Shown here in pieces: positions 19,635 to 31,763 of a DNA stretch of 64,000 nucleotides (position 1 is the stretch's first letter; every line of letters starts with the position of its first letter). This stretch comes from Synaphobranchus kaupii (lineage: Eukaryota; Chordata; Actinopteri; Anguilliformes; Synaphobranchidae): NCBI GenBank assembly GCA_029718625.1, contig CM056380.1:40780680-40844679 (forward strand), in the 5' to 3' direction. The position numbers and the translations under genes were made by a program. The notes below the pieces were generated by a model. That model made no database searches. It worked only from the letters and a program-made list of their open reading frames with translations, and was not told the DNA's origin.

Positions 19635-21669
19635 GTAAAAGAAAAAAATAACTTTGAGGAAAAAATATACAGAAAAAAAAGAGAGGAAAGAAAAATACTT
19701 AGGCTGCATCTCACCACCTAGCTGGGTCTGGCCACAGCACCTCATCAACATCACAGGCAATATCTTCCCTGGCTAGACATCGAGTGTCGTATCCAGCCCT
19801 GGACAGCACCCACATCAATAGCATCACATGCCTCTTCCATTGCCTGCAGAAGAGCTGACGGTCAACATAGGGCTGACGGTCATACACCTTCCACCGCCAT
19901 GCCGAAAATAACTTGTCATGGTTATTAGCAGCCTCTGCTGTTTCTGCGTTCGGTTTTCTCGTTGGCGTCGTTGGGACATTCTATCGGATTTTTTCCGCCT
20001 CCGTTCCGGTGTTTGATTTTCGCCCGGCTATTATCCCTTACACCTGTCTTGGTTTTCCTGCCTATTATAAATAGCTCAGGACTTCCGCCTTCTGGCACTT
20101 CGATATTGTCTTTACTATGTTGACAATGAAGTCTGTAAGGTATAGGAAATTCGGTCACTGCATTTCTGGTTTGTACGAATAAGAAACGCAGCAAGTCCGG
20201 TTATAGAATTAGATTGGTTTTCTCTTTTCTTTCCAATCTTTCTCTTTATCCTTTATTCTTTTTACCTGTTGCCTTTTGTGTTGGGCTCTTTTGCCACAAG
20301 AGCTTTGGATAACAGGTTTTCTTTTCTGTTCCTTTCCTTCACTCGTTCTATCGAGTTTTGCTTTGTTTCTCTACCTCCTCTTACACCTAATGATTTAGTG
20401 CGTGAGGTTCTTTTGTTATTCATTCTCACTGTCGAGACTCACCTCCTTTTGAGGTTGCTTTGATTTGGCTTGTGCTAGGGAAGTTTTGTTCCCGTTCTTT
20501 TGTTTACCTTTCCCCTGGTGCGGTTACTTCCGCGTTTGTGGCGTATCTTTCTAAAATATGCTTTTAGAACGGTCACGTCTGGTTCTCCGAACCTTAACAC
20601 AACCCTCACAGAACTCTTCAATTGCATTGAGTAGGGTGGAAGGTATTGAACAAGAAATGGTGGGTGGTCAACAAACCAGTTTTGGACCAGGGCTGCATGA
20701 TGGAAGTGGACATTGTCCCATACTACAATATATTTGCTCTGTGTCATCCATATGGTCCGCCGATATCAAAATGTTGTGCAGTCTGTCCAAAAATGTGAGC
20801 ATGCGGGCTGTGTTGTATGGACCAAGGTTGGCATGGCGGTGGAGGACACCATTATGTGTGATGGCGGCGCACATTGTGATGTTGCCGCCACATTGGCCAG
20901 GAACATGGCTCTGTGACTAATGATGTTCCTTCCCCTTCTCCTTGTCTTTGTGAGGTTGAAGCCTCATCGATAAAAATAAACTCTTGTGGGATCACATTAG
21001 CATCCATTTCCAGTACACTCTGAAAACAAAACAAAATTCTAAAAATCAGTCAATATGGTGTAGTCAAGTACACTGGGAAAAATACTGTACTGTGTGTAGT
21101 GTACTGCAGTCAATCTTGTATCCACATATTCATGTCTCAGATCTTTGATTCTTTCAGAATTTTTCTCAAAAGGCACCTTGTAAAGCTGCTTCATGTGCAC
21201 TTGGTTTCGATGGAGAATATGATCCAATGTGGACAGGCTGACTTGCCAGATGTTGTTGAAAATTGTGTTGTCCCTTATAATGTGGCTTTGAATCTCTCGG
21301 AGTCTAATTGCATTATTTGCCAAAACCAAGTTGATTATTGCTGCTTCCTGTGCCTCAATGAACATTCGAACCCTTCCACCATTATGTCTTTGTCTCTCTG
21401 TCCTTTAGAAAAACCAAAAATATAGTGATTGGTCAGTGTAGCCTAAATAATTTTTTTTTCCACAGTAAATTGTGCAGGATTCTTGTACAGTTATAGAGTT
21501 TATGACATGGCAGCCATTCATAAAGTAAATAGGTATCACACAACAACTGATGTATACAGTATGATTTGTGGAGTTGTTAACCTCTCTCATTGTCAACCCA
21601 TAGTTGATAACATGGTCAACTAACGTTGCCCGGATTTCATCAGAAAGTTGTCTTCTCTATATTGCCTGT
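19635..21669 (-). pseudogene. Tc1/mariner-type DDE transposase, copy 1 (broken)
   Basis: Read on the minus strand in pieces. The N-terminal helix-turn-helix part is at 21600-21669 and continues at 21039-21365 (AAIINLVLANNAIRLREIQS, then MKQLYKVPFEKNSERIKDLR). The middle is at 20611-21034 (FIFIDEASTSQ for the first aspartate; MCAAITHNGVLHRHANLGPY; VVWDNVHFHHAALVQNWF for the second). The C terminus at 19640-19913 is displaced by LTR A2. The third acidic residue lies in an AIEEF remnant at 20611-20640, where the family has PIEEF. Stops and frameshifts throughout; the extreme N terminus lies at 23651-23690 beyond copy 2. The product would cut and paste its own element at TA sites; this copy cannot. 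Confidence 0.8.
19914..20610 (+). repeat. Solo LTR, family A, copy A2
   Basis: TGTCATGGTTATTAGCAGCC to AACCCTCACA, about 697 bp, with TATAAATA near 20066. It interrupts the transposase C terminus: TAACT precedes it (19909-19913) and GAACT follows (20611-20615), a 5-bp target duplication with one mismatch. Removing it restores alignment with copy 2 (GAAAA...AACTCTTCAATTG). Confidence 0.78.
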
Positions 21670-23650
21670 TACAGTTTTTCTCAATTGTTTACACACATTT
21701 TCTGAAAGTATACCTCATATTCTCAAAACTCTAAACACAAAACACAAAATACACACACAAAATGCAAAATACCATAAATCTCTTGCAAAATGAAACTTTG
21801 CTTTCAAAACAATGTTATGTCTTCTCAAAATGGAATTTTGTGTTCAAATGACACACACAAATGACAAACAAATACAGGAACAGAAATATATTTTTTATTT
21901 TTTGTCCCCAAAATATTGTATACATCTCAGCAAACACAGTTGAATGTGTATAGTGTTACTGTATGCATAAAGAACAAACAAAAGAAAACAAAATAGGCCT
22001 TTTGTATATTGTAAAGAAAAATAAAATTTAGGCTGCATCCTGTCTTTGGTTTCGGTCTGGCCACAAGACCTCATCAACATCGCAAGCAATGTCCTCCCTG
22101 GCCAAGCAGCGGGGAAAGTATCGCCTGGCATAACGAATCCAGCCCTGATATGCTTCTACAGCTATATCGCCACATGCCTCCTCCATTGCTTGTAGAAGGG
22201 GTATGCGCGCATGGGGATTGCGCTCATAGATCTTCCAACGCCAAGCTGAAAAAAACTCTTCAATTGGATTCAGAAATGGTGAATAGGGTGGCAGATAAAA
22301 CAACAGTAAATCGTGGATGTTGGATGAACCAGTTGCGGACCAGAGCAGCCCGGTGGAAACTTACATTGTCCCAGATGACAACGTACCTGGGCTGCTCTGG
22401 GCCATCTATCTGGTCTGGTGGAATGATGATATTGTGTAGTCTGTCCAGGAATGTCATGAGATGGGCAGTGTTGTAGGGGCCAAGGGTGGCATGGTGATGG
22501 AGGACGCCGTGGTGGTTTATGGCTGCGCACATGGTGATATTCCCCCCGCGCTGGCCAGTGACTTCAACAATGGCACGCTGGCCAATGATGTTCCTTCCCC
22601 TTTGCCTTCTTTTTGCCAGGTTGAAGCCCACTTCATCAATATAGATGAACACATGGTATTGCAGCTGCATCTAGCTCAAGAACGCTCTGAAACAGACAAC
22701 AGGACAATGTCAGAAATAGACCTAGAGCAGTCAATATTGTGAAGTACAAAACATTAGATTACAATACAGTAATGCGTCTAATCAGTCCTGATAGGATGCA
22801 ATCAATTGTGGGAATGTATAGGACTTACTTGCATGTAGTCATAACGTAATTATTTTACTCTTTCCGAGTTTCTCTCAAATGGCACCCTGTAGACCTGCTT
22901 CATCCTAAGGTGGTTTCGCCTGAGGACACGGTCCAGTGTGGATATTGTCAATGTTATGGGAAATACCATGATCTTCAATGATCCGACGTTGGATTTCCTT
23001 TAGTGTTATCGCATTGTTTGCCAGTACAACGTTAACAACTTCAGTCACCTGTTCAGGTGTCAAAAGACGTTCTCCTCCACCACGTCGTGGTAATCTTTCA
23101 GTTCTGCAAAAGATAAATATACAGTAAAATATTGTAAATACTAGAAAAATACTATGCAATTACAATACAGTAAATTATACAATACAGTAAGTGTTTCTTT
23201 TTTTTTTTTACTGTTGTGATTGTTGTGATTTTTGTAACTTGTAGCGAATTGCCTCACTGAGGACATTACGTAAAGCTTTCTAATCTAATCTAATCTAAAA
23301 TTATGGACAAAGTAGGAATACAGTTCCCAATTTCATACATACATGAAACATACTTTCTGTGTACAGTACTATTGGCCACTTGCAATAGTGTATTCAACTG
23401 TAATCATTGTCATCGGCCCTTTTATTGCTGAAGCTCCGATTGGTAAGTGAACAATTACTGTAAGCAACAGGTGTTTGCCCATGTGAGGATTCGTGTGTGA
23501 TTGTGTGTGAAATTTGTGTGTGAAATTTGTGTGTGAAATGTGCTTGTATTTCTGCAGACTTGGTTTGGGGGGTAGGTACATGAGTTTCAGATTTCAGTGA
23601 TTGTGCCTCAAGTTCCAGTTTGAGTGTGTAAACAATTGAGAAAAACTGTA
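21670..23650 (-). mobile_element. Tc1/mariner-type element, copy 2 (complete, 1981 bp)
   Basis: Perfect 27-bp terminal inverted repeats at 21670-21696 and 23624-23650, starting TACAGTTTTTCTCAATTG at each end and including the TA target. It is inserted in the transposase N terminus of copy 1, which resumes at 23651. This is the best-preserved family member in the window and defines the ends of the others. Confidence 0.92.
22028..23159 (-). pseudogene. Tc1/mariner-type DDE transposase, copy 2 (frameshifted)
   Basis: Minus strand, three readable pieces. 22905-23159 is a helix-turn-helix part (LLTPEQVTEVVNVVLANNAI, then LKEIQRRIIEDHGISHNI). 22260-22670 has the first two catalytic aspartates (FIYIDEVGFNL and VVIWDNVSFHRAALVRNWF) and the conserved NITMCAAINHHGVLHHHATL. 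22028-22303 has the third acidic residue (LPPYSPFLNPIEEFFSAW) and the C terminus (YFPRCLAREDIACDVDEVLW). Frameshifts near 22295 and between 22670 and 22905, plus a frame change in the helix-turn-helix part, inactivate it. DDE signatures are otherwise intact. This family is abundant in fish and is related to the IS630/Tc1 superfamily. Confidence 0.88.
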
Positions 23651-23830
23651 AATAACTCGATGTTCCTCTCTATCTTTGTGCATCTCGTTTTTTGTTGTTG
23701 TTGTTGTTGTTCATGTTCTGTGTCTGTACCATTCATTTTTATGTCCAGTCACATGTGTGTATTCTGTAGTTTTTATGTGTATAGTCAGTCTCAACCAGTT
23801 ATTTCGTACAGCTCCAAGCACGTGCTCTCT

Positions 23831-23831
23831 T

Positions 23832-23922
<91 letters not shown>
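23831..23922. repeat. (CT)n microsatellite
   Basis: About 90 bp of nearly pure CT dinucleotides, ending shortly before the TATA-like site of block B. Reading frames through it (poly Leu-Ser) are not genes. Confidence 0.95.
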
Positions 23923-23927
<5 letters not shown>

Positions 23928-24720
23928 CACCTGTGCATGGTCACCTTGGAGCTATATAAGCCTCCCGTTTCCTTCGTTCGGGACTTCGATGTTGTTTTGT
24001 ATTGTCTGGTATTATTTGTACTGTTTAGTGTGTGGTATTATTTTTTGCCCTTTGATCGCTTAGCCTGTATGGTTAGGTTGAGGTATTTTAGGAGACCATT
24101 TTTGCTCCCTTTTATTTGATTGGAGTTTTGTGTGACTTGCCTATGTGCGTTGAGCTTTAAGGTTAAATTCCTTTTTTCATGCTCGTTTCAGTCGCCGCTT
24201 CCTGGTCCTTCCTTTTTCTCGTTACCTTTCCTCTTACTGAGATGTAGGGCTTTATCCATATGGTGAGTCAGGGCGTTATTTTTTATTTGTACCATTTGTG
24301 CTACTTGCCTATTCTAACGTCTCATTACTGAGGCAGGGCGTTTATTCTTGCTGGCTCTTTAGTTACTTAGCTCGTAGAAGTATAGTAGTTCTTTGTTCCG
24401 TTTGCCTTGTTTGGTTTTCTTACTGTGAAACCAGGTGTTTGTGCTTCTACTAATTTGCGTGTTACAGTGAGCCGGTTAGTAGCTTTGGTACGTTTGTTCC
24501 CTGTTTTGTCTCCTTCTTGTGGACTACGTTTCACCTTTGTTGTGAGTCAGGTTTTTTTTTATTATATTGAGAGGCAGTGCGTGTTATTTTCTACTAAGCT
24601 CGTGTTAGTCATTTTGCTAGTAAAGTTATGGGATGACGGTGCTCCGTCGGTTCGCCTGTAAAATGTTTCTCCTGGGAGATCGGGCGTTTACCTCTTTACG
24701 TTTTCTGGAGTAATGCGGGA

Positions 24721-24850
24721 CTTGCCTATGTGGATGTAGTTATCCGGACTCTTCCCCCCTGGCGTACTTGCCTATGTGGATGTAGTTATCTGGACTCTTC
24801 CCCCCTGGCGTACTTGCCTATGTGGATGTAGTTATTAGGACTCATCTCCC
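24721..24850. repeat. 46-bp tandem triplication
   Basis: CTTGCCTATGTGGATGTAGT starts at 24721, 24767 and 24813, giving an exact 46-bp period; the third copy has diverged at its end. Confidence 0.88.
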
Positions 24851-25171
24851 CTGGCTCTTTTCTGTTCCTGCTTCCTGGTCTTTGCATGTGACTGTGAGCC
24901 TATGAAAGTAGCCAATGGAACGTTAAATCTCTGTTCCTGTTCACCTCATTATATTCCTCTTTATGGAGAGGTAGGGCGTTTATTTTCTACTAATCTCGCT
25001 TTGGTCTTTTAGCCGGTAAATGTCCGGTGCAGCCTGTCCTGTTCGTCCCTTTTGGTACCTGTCTCTGTACTTGGAGCTTTTGACGATTTTATTCGGAACT
25101 GTAGTTCTGTTTCATCCTTCGGTACATGTCTTCCTATAGGGAAGATTGGGCGATGTTTTTATTTTATTTTT

Positions 25172-26459
25172 TATTTTATTAGTTTATTTGTCAGGGACAA
25201 TGCACATTAATAGACAATGAATTGTAGAAACAATACATCGTAAATGAGCCAGAATTAGCCAAGAGGCTAGTTTTCATCTGGAGTCCCTGGCCAGATGTTA
25301 AAAAGGCAACCTGAAATGTCAAATACAATACAATAAAATGCAATAAAAAAATAAGCTATATGACAGACATAAGACATTAGGGCACATGGAACACATATTA
25401 ACATACTGTTAAAATACCAAAATATACACATGCACTATACAGGAGAGAAACATATTCATGACAGGACATGACATACACATGCACTATACAGGAGAGGAAC
25501 ATACTCATGAAAGGACATGACAGGACAAATAATTGGGACAGAACAGTTGTTGGCTTGATAGCAATAGGAGCATCTACTGTATTAATGTGTGCATGGTTGA
25601 TTACTATTGATGAGCCATGATTTCAGATGTGCAGTGAAGGTACGGTAAGTATTGAGATCCCTGATCTGTATGGGTATTGAGTTCCAATCCTGTGATGCTT
25701 TAACTGAAAATGCTGAACGGCTAAATTCACTGACTCTGTGTGGGACAATGCAGTCTCCTCGGGTGGAGGCTCTGGTTGTGCGGCTGGTGCTTGATCTCTG
25801 TGTGATGTATGTATGAAACGGAGGGGGTGCAGTGTTATGTAGGATTTTGTAGAGGAGGTTTTTGAAAAGGATAAAATTTTCCCAGCTCAGAAGTTTGTAC
25901 TTCTGTAAAATGAGACAGTGGTGATGTGAGTTTGGTTTCCGGTCCAGGACTTTAAGGCTCTGTTTGTACAGTGTTTCTAGTGGCTTGAGTGATGTTTTGT
26001 TGGCCTGTGCTACACTAGTTAAGCAGTATGTGAGATGGGAGACTATCATTGCGTTGAAGTACAGTTTGGTGGCATCGATGGTCATGGAATTTCTGATGAA
26101 CCTATAGTTAGATAGACTGAACTTAACCTTGTGGCCTACTTTCTTGATGTGAGATTTGAAGGATAAATTTGAGTCAATGAGAATGCCCAGATACTTTTAT
26201 TCATGGACTATCTGCATGATATCATGACATCTGGGTCCGGGGTGGTGCATGGTTTTTTTGTGAAGAACACGGCAACAGTTTTCGCAACATTGAGCTGGAG
26301 GCATGATTGTTCAAGCCACGTTGTTATGTGGCCCAATGCGTTGGAGAGTTTTGCTGCAGCTTGTTGCTTTGTGCTACCATGTGCATAGACCACTGTGTCG
26401 TCGGCGTATAACTGGATCTGCACGTCAGGGCATACGGTAGGCAAGTCGTTGACATAAGT
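25172..26459 (-). pseudogene. L2/CR1-like LINE, 3' part of reverse transcriptase
   Basis: Minus strand. 26208-26444 encodes the catalytic palm (IQLYADDTVVYAHGS) and the following AAKLSNALGHITTWLEQSCL. After a break near 26200, 25582-26085 encodes the C-terminal region (YFNAMIVSHLTYCLTSVAQA, ending LKSWLINSNQPCTH). The 3' UTR at 25200-25330 resembles those of fish L2-type LINEs (GCCAGAATTAGCCAAGAGGC, plus strand). The 3' end has an AAAATAAAAT-type tail at about 25156-25185. It is 5' truncated at about 26459, as usual for LINEs, and broken by at least one stop or frameshift. Clade assignment is by eye. Confidence 0.8.
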
Positions 26460-26576
26460 AGGAAGCTGAGGTTTTGCTCTCTAAGTGTCAGTTTCAATAA
26501 TTGTGCTTTATGTGTCATTTTAGTGTGTTAGCAATTGAAAAAACCTGTAATAATAATAGTTTTTCTCAATTGTTTA

Positions 26577-27938
26577 TGTCGGGGCAAAAACCCGAATAAC
26601 CCCAGACCCCTTTCACTAAAGATTCCCCTCCTTATACAGTATGTTAAGGAATCAACCCTGGGGACAACCCAAACAGCACATGGACAGATAGGTAGAAAAA
26701 AATACAATGTTTATTTTTCAATTCATTTAAAAACAAACAAGTCCACTCATACACACTAACCCTGGTTCCTTTTCCCCCTTAAACACTCCACCCCTCTCCT
26801 ACTGCAAGCGAAGCCCGTAAGCGGTGGAGTCAGGGCAGGCAAAGCACAGCACACACCTGCAAGGCGGCAACCCGCTTAAACAGCTCACACACACCCACTA
26901 CACAATACACTCCATACACACCTTAAGGAAGGGGTACACTCACTAGTCTCTCCCCTACTAACCTTTATTAAGCTACCTCTCTCCCACTACTCCTGTAGCT
27001 CTCGCAGCAGTCTTCCACCCTCCCTTTACCCCTAAGGATTAGTATCCCAGGGCTTCAACCACACAACATGCATACACAACAGCACAAAAAAAAATCAAAT
27101 AAACTCCGGGGGAAATAGCTTCAGGCCACGCCACTGGGCCAGCCTATAGCTCCCCCCAAAAAAATAAAAAAATAGAAAACAAACAAATCCCTCCCCTTCC
27201 TGAGTGCACGTCAGGACAGTCTTAAGTTGCGCATTCGCCTGGCCACGCCCCCTCCACTCCAGCTTTCAGTCGCACAGTCGGCTGGGGGAATGCTGCAATA
27301 AGGAAAAGAACAGCGGACCTGAGGACCAGCACTTTCACCGAGGCAAACACACAAACACGCCCACACCAGCGTGTTCTACAGCTGGACACTTCCCTGTAGT
27401 AGTGGAGCAAAGCTCCGGTATCCGCCAATACTCCACTCCGGGATCGCCACCTGCCTCTGTTGCCACACTCGCCGTTGACTCTCCCTTCAGGTCACGTACT
27501 GCCGCTTCCTTTCTCCGGCCAGGCTCAGGTACGCTGCCACATCTCCTGGATCTCCCGCACCACAGCAATGTCCATAACAAAATAAAAAAACCCCGAACCA
27601 AATAAAGAAACAAAAGAAACACACTCGCTCACTCATTCGCTCATTCCGACTTTATAAAAGTAGCAGCCCGGTCGGGATAACCACGTAACAAAATCGGGAG
27701 CCTCTCCACACTCCCCCTCAGTACCTTACACCTCAGACAAAAATAAACAGCACGAAAGACTCTCGCCTCCACCTGTCCTCTACCTTCCTTTTATCCCCTC
27801 CTCAATCAAATGCCAATAATCTCACACCAATCACATACGCACATCCCACTCACATTCGTTACACGCGCATTCAATCACATTCCTTACGCGGTTTCCAATT
27901 ACTCCGTTCCCATCCCAATCTACTTTCACCACCCGACA
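26577..27938. repeat. Solo LTR, family C (1362 bp)
   Basis: Begins TGTCGGGG and ends CCCGACA, so its ends form an inverted repeat. TTTA precedes (26573-26576) and follows (27939-27942) it, a clean 4-bp duplication inside the Tc1 terminal repeat. A TTTATAAAAG element lies at 27651-27660 and is TATA-like on both strands, so orientation is unclear. No coding region is present. The absence of internal sequence implies a solo LTR. Confidence 0.78.
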
Positions 27939-27962
27939 TTTACACACTAAATTTGGTGTTAT

Positions 27963-29871
27963 TGTAGAACCCGCACAGCTAGACCAATGAGGGAATAGCT
28001 GGAGGGGAAGGAGTAAATATGTTTGTCCTCTGCTGTTGTGATGTAAATAAAAGAGTTTAGTGATTTATCCTCCGGTCATGAATATATTACAAGTATATTT
28101 AAGAAGATACTGAGTCCGTCGCCATGAGTCAGATATGAATGCGCTGCTCCATATCCCGCTTAAGACAGGCCTGAAACGGATCAGTATGATTCTTATTCTC
28201 CGTTCGTAAACGGGGCCATGTTGTCATCACGGATATATCCGACCTATCGTCCAAATGCCAATATTCTAATGAGAGCATTAGAACACTCACACAGGAGCTG
28301 AACGACACATCAAATATATCTATAATCACAAACAGTAAGCGTAACAGTTACAATTGGTTTACTCGTAATTATTAAAATAGAATTTAGGATTTACTTTAAT
28401 CATGCGTGAAGCTCAGAGTGGTTACACTCGACTCATCCATGTATGCCACCATTACTCAATATATGCTCCCGGGATTAACACTATTGCCGAATCTCGGTTC
28501 GGTGGAGAAACTCAGAGGTTGGGGTCTGGCTAACACAATACATGTATTATATTTTACATCGATAGTTGCGAGCCCAGGTTAGCCTGCACTAAATGGGCTC
28601 CTTAAGGCGAATTTGACAAGAACCGACGTAAAACGTCCATGGGCTCTTCACGTCAAATTCCCAGAGCCGTACATTCACTAAACCTGTTAATGACCGACCT
28701 TAGCCGCCTACCAACTTAGAATCTCCACTTTCTGTACCCCGCCACTGATCAGTTGGTCATTGGTCAGAATTTTCCCCGAGTATTCAGTCGTAATTTAGGC
28801 TGAAAAGATAGAAAATGGATTAGAGTCATGGAGACCACGCAAGTTAAAATAATAAGAATTTATTCACAGGCAGGTAGGTCATTATCTTAAAATTAGAACA
28901 ATTACAAAACATACAAATTAAGAATAGAAAACACAGAGTAAATATCTTACCCGGCCTGCTTTAACTACACACACATACATACATAATCTGCACTGTGTGG
29001 GAGATCAGTTACGATTCTCCAAACACAAACACAGAGTATACACGGAGTCTGCACGGTGTGGGAGATCGGATGCGATCTTCCTTACCGAAAATACACAATC
29101 TGCATGGTGTGGGAGATCGGTTACGATGCTCCCAGATAAGTGTGTCTCCCTTTCTTTTAAGCCAAATCCTGCATAAATTAACCTGGAGGTGTGGTCGAAT
29201 CGGGAATCTAAACCCCCAGTAGAGTGAAGGGAAAAGGAGTTAATTACCAGATAGTACATTCCAGTGTTACAGTTTTACAGAGTTATTGGAACTATGTTTT
29301 ACTAAACTTCATTTGGTATGAAATGTATCTCATTTGATTCCTTGATTTTACTGGATTACATCCATACCAAACAGTTTACCATTATGATTATTATTACCAG
29401 ATTAAATATTATTATGTTGCAGTTGTCATGAAAATTCCCTTCTGATGAACCATTTTACATGCAATTCCTGTTACTACTACATAAGACATAATGTAACAAT
29501 ATAAGAATCACATGTGCAATGTTTGTAAGTTTTACAGGGTCTGTTGACCATTTAAACTGAGTCTTAATCCAGGAGAGAAGGGGGTGCAATGAACTGAGGT
29601 GTCAGCCTGAGAGACGGGACAGATCCCAGATGTATTGTTTTGGCCAGGGGCTTAATGGCCTCTTCTGCCATAAATGCCCCTAAAACACACAAACACACCC
29701 ATGACCAAACAGTCCAACTTCCTCCTATCACAGTCACTTCCAGGTGAGAACATCCTTGAGAACAAATGGGATGAAAACCCAAAGGAAGTCAGAGTTCTAT
29801 TGTTTCATTACAAGGCCCTCTGGTCCTTTGAAGCATCTTCACACATGGCAGCCTTTGACTCCCCTCTTACA
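27963..29871 (-). repeat. LARD LTR 1 (3' LTR)
   Basis: Plus-strand ends are TGTAGAACCCGCAC and CCCCTCTTACA. It contains about three imperfect copies of a roughly 57-bp unit (CTGCAYGGTGTGGGAGATCG) at 28985-29130. It appears identical to the other two LTRs over the parts I compared, and all three are 1909 bp. Confidence 0.9.
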
Positions 29872-31732
29872 GCTCCCCCCTCTGGCCCAGTGGGGGACAC
29901 TTCAGAACGTCCTCCCGAGGGGTCATGGACAATTCCCCAACTGGATTCCTTCGGATCCTCAGAGTCGTAGGGCTGCCTGTGGGGAGAACTGGAGAGGCTG
30001 AGACCAAGTGTTGTGTGGGATGAGGCGTGTGTTGTAGGGGGTAGTTCGGATGTTGGATGGTGTGAAGAAGGGAACTTCACACCACAGGTCACGTGTTGCA
30101 CCAAGCCCATTAGCTCAGTCAGAGCCCGCGTTCTTCCTTCCCCCATCCGCGGGGCTGTGCAGAGGCTGGGACTTAACACAGAGGTGTGATGGTAGGGAAA
30201 AGGTTGCAAAACATTATAGATATAAATGATGTAGTTGGGAATTTCCTGACAAATGCGTTATGTTGGAAATTTAGTTTTTGTACCTCTCATGGTAATATAC
30301 ATTATGATTTTAGATCAACTTGATTTGGCTGAATTAAAGTAAAGGAGACAAAACCTAACACATCTTGTGCAGCAGATTGTTAAAGTATTCATTATTATAA
30401 TTATTATAATTTATTTATTTATTTTCTATTTGGCATCAGTACATCATTCTGAAGCATATGTTCTGCAGGCTAAGCCACACTCGATGGTATGGGTTTAATG
30501 GAATAGTGGATGTCTAGTGGAGAGAAACGCCTGCGCTTCAGACCAAATTTCCTTTATGATATTTATATTGTTCTTAGTGAGATGTTAGAAATCAGTGGCC
30601 ACCTGATTTGCTACCTATATTGAATCAGAAGTTAAATCATCGAGCCGTGACTGTAGCCATGCAGGGATTTAATTAATTTTCCCACAATGCATCACATATG
30701 CTGACAGGTGTTTGAAATATTCAACCGTACATGGGCCATTATAAAAGTTATGCAATAAAACAAGATTATAATCAAAAATAATAGTAGAAAAGTAAAAATG
30801 TTAAAAACACATTAAACATAGTTTATGATGTAAAAGTTTTAAAAGAGGTAGAATTATGGAATGGCTACCCAGACCTGACAGAGACAGGAAAGTTAGTGTT
30901 TAATCCATTACACACATTGCACACATAACATTCTATATTTATGTTATATTCTATTGTCCTCTATTACCCCCCTCTTGATGCTTGAAATCATGAGGTGGTA
31001 ATAGCTTGATTTTACAGAAACAGAAAACAGTTTAAATGAAGCAATCATTCATTATTAATTCTATTAGTTTATGTTTGTTAAAAACATTGAACTATACAAA
31101 AACTTATGTTTTTGCACCAAGAAACACATATGTTTAACTTTACATTGTGTCCTATATGAGCTGCAGTTATGTGGTTTTGGGATGTGTGTTGAGCGAATCT
31201 AAGGTGTTATTCTGAAGTGGATGGGTGGATCCTTTTACACTAATAAATGTGTTGTAAACTATGCTCTGGTGCTACACCAGGGGGCTTGTTTAGGGTTAAG
31301 GTTTCCTAAATGAGGTGTGCCCGGTTTATGGCCCCTTCAAGTACTTCCACCCATCTTACCCAGAACTCAGCATATTCCTGGCGCTGAAAAAGGAGAGAAA
31401 CCTATGCAGGGTTATTGTCTGCATAGTTCAGGTTCTGTACTGGATAAATGATTATAGCCAGTTATTGATGATTGAAAAACAAAAATCATACACTCTGAAG
31501 ACTGTAGATTCACTGCTTTTTAAAGAAAAAAGATACTCAACCAGACAAATAGAAAGAAGGGTAGAGAAAACATAAAGAGAAAGTAGACAGATAGAAAGAA
31601 AAGAATACAGAAAGACACAAATGGATAAAAGAAACCAATACGTCAGTCTTTGCTAGAAAATGACCCTATTTCAGCTTTTAAATGAAATTAGCAAATATAG
31701 AATAAATTTAAAGAAGAAATTGCTTCTTCTTC

Positions 31733-31763
<31 letters not shown>

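Larger units (their letters stand above)
23700..25170 (+). repeat. LTR-like block (family B), ends uncertain
   Basis: A T-rich block with a TATATAAG core promoter near 23953 followed by GGGACTTCGATGTTG. This promoter context resembles that of LTR A (CACTTCGATATTG after its TATA box). No protein-coding domain. Its left end abuts the copy-1 transposase N terminus and its right end abuts the LINE tail. I infer an LTR relic but could not define its termini or target duplication. Confidence 0.4.
18463..26550 (-). mobile_element. Tc1/mariner-type element, copy 1, split by later insertions
   Basis: The left end TAGTTTTTTTTCAATTGCTT at 18463 and the right end CAATTGAAAAAACCTGTAA at 26532-26550 are degenerate versions of the family terminus TACAGTTTTTCTCAATTG. 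The inner left sequence (GCAAAATGAAGCAC..., CACACTTCATTC) parallels copy 2. The element is interrupted by two LTRs of family A (18905, 19914), by copy 2 (21670-23650), by an LTR-like block (about 23700-25170) and by a LINE (25172-26459). The final 80 bp before 26550 match the right end of copy 2. Confidence 0.75.

Noticed and set aside
23676..24119. 147-codon frame with Leu-Ser run resembling a membrane protein
   Set aside because: The core is a (CT)n microsatellite inside an LTR-like block; no homology recognised.
29808..30209. 133-codon minus-strand frame at the LARD LTR/internal border
   Set aside because: Identical in both copies only because the array is duplicated; crosses the LTR boundary and matches no gag, pol or env feature.
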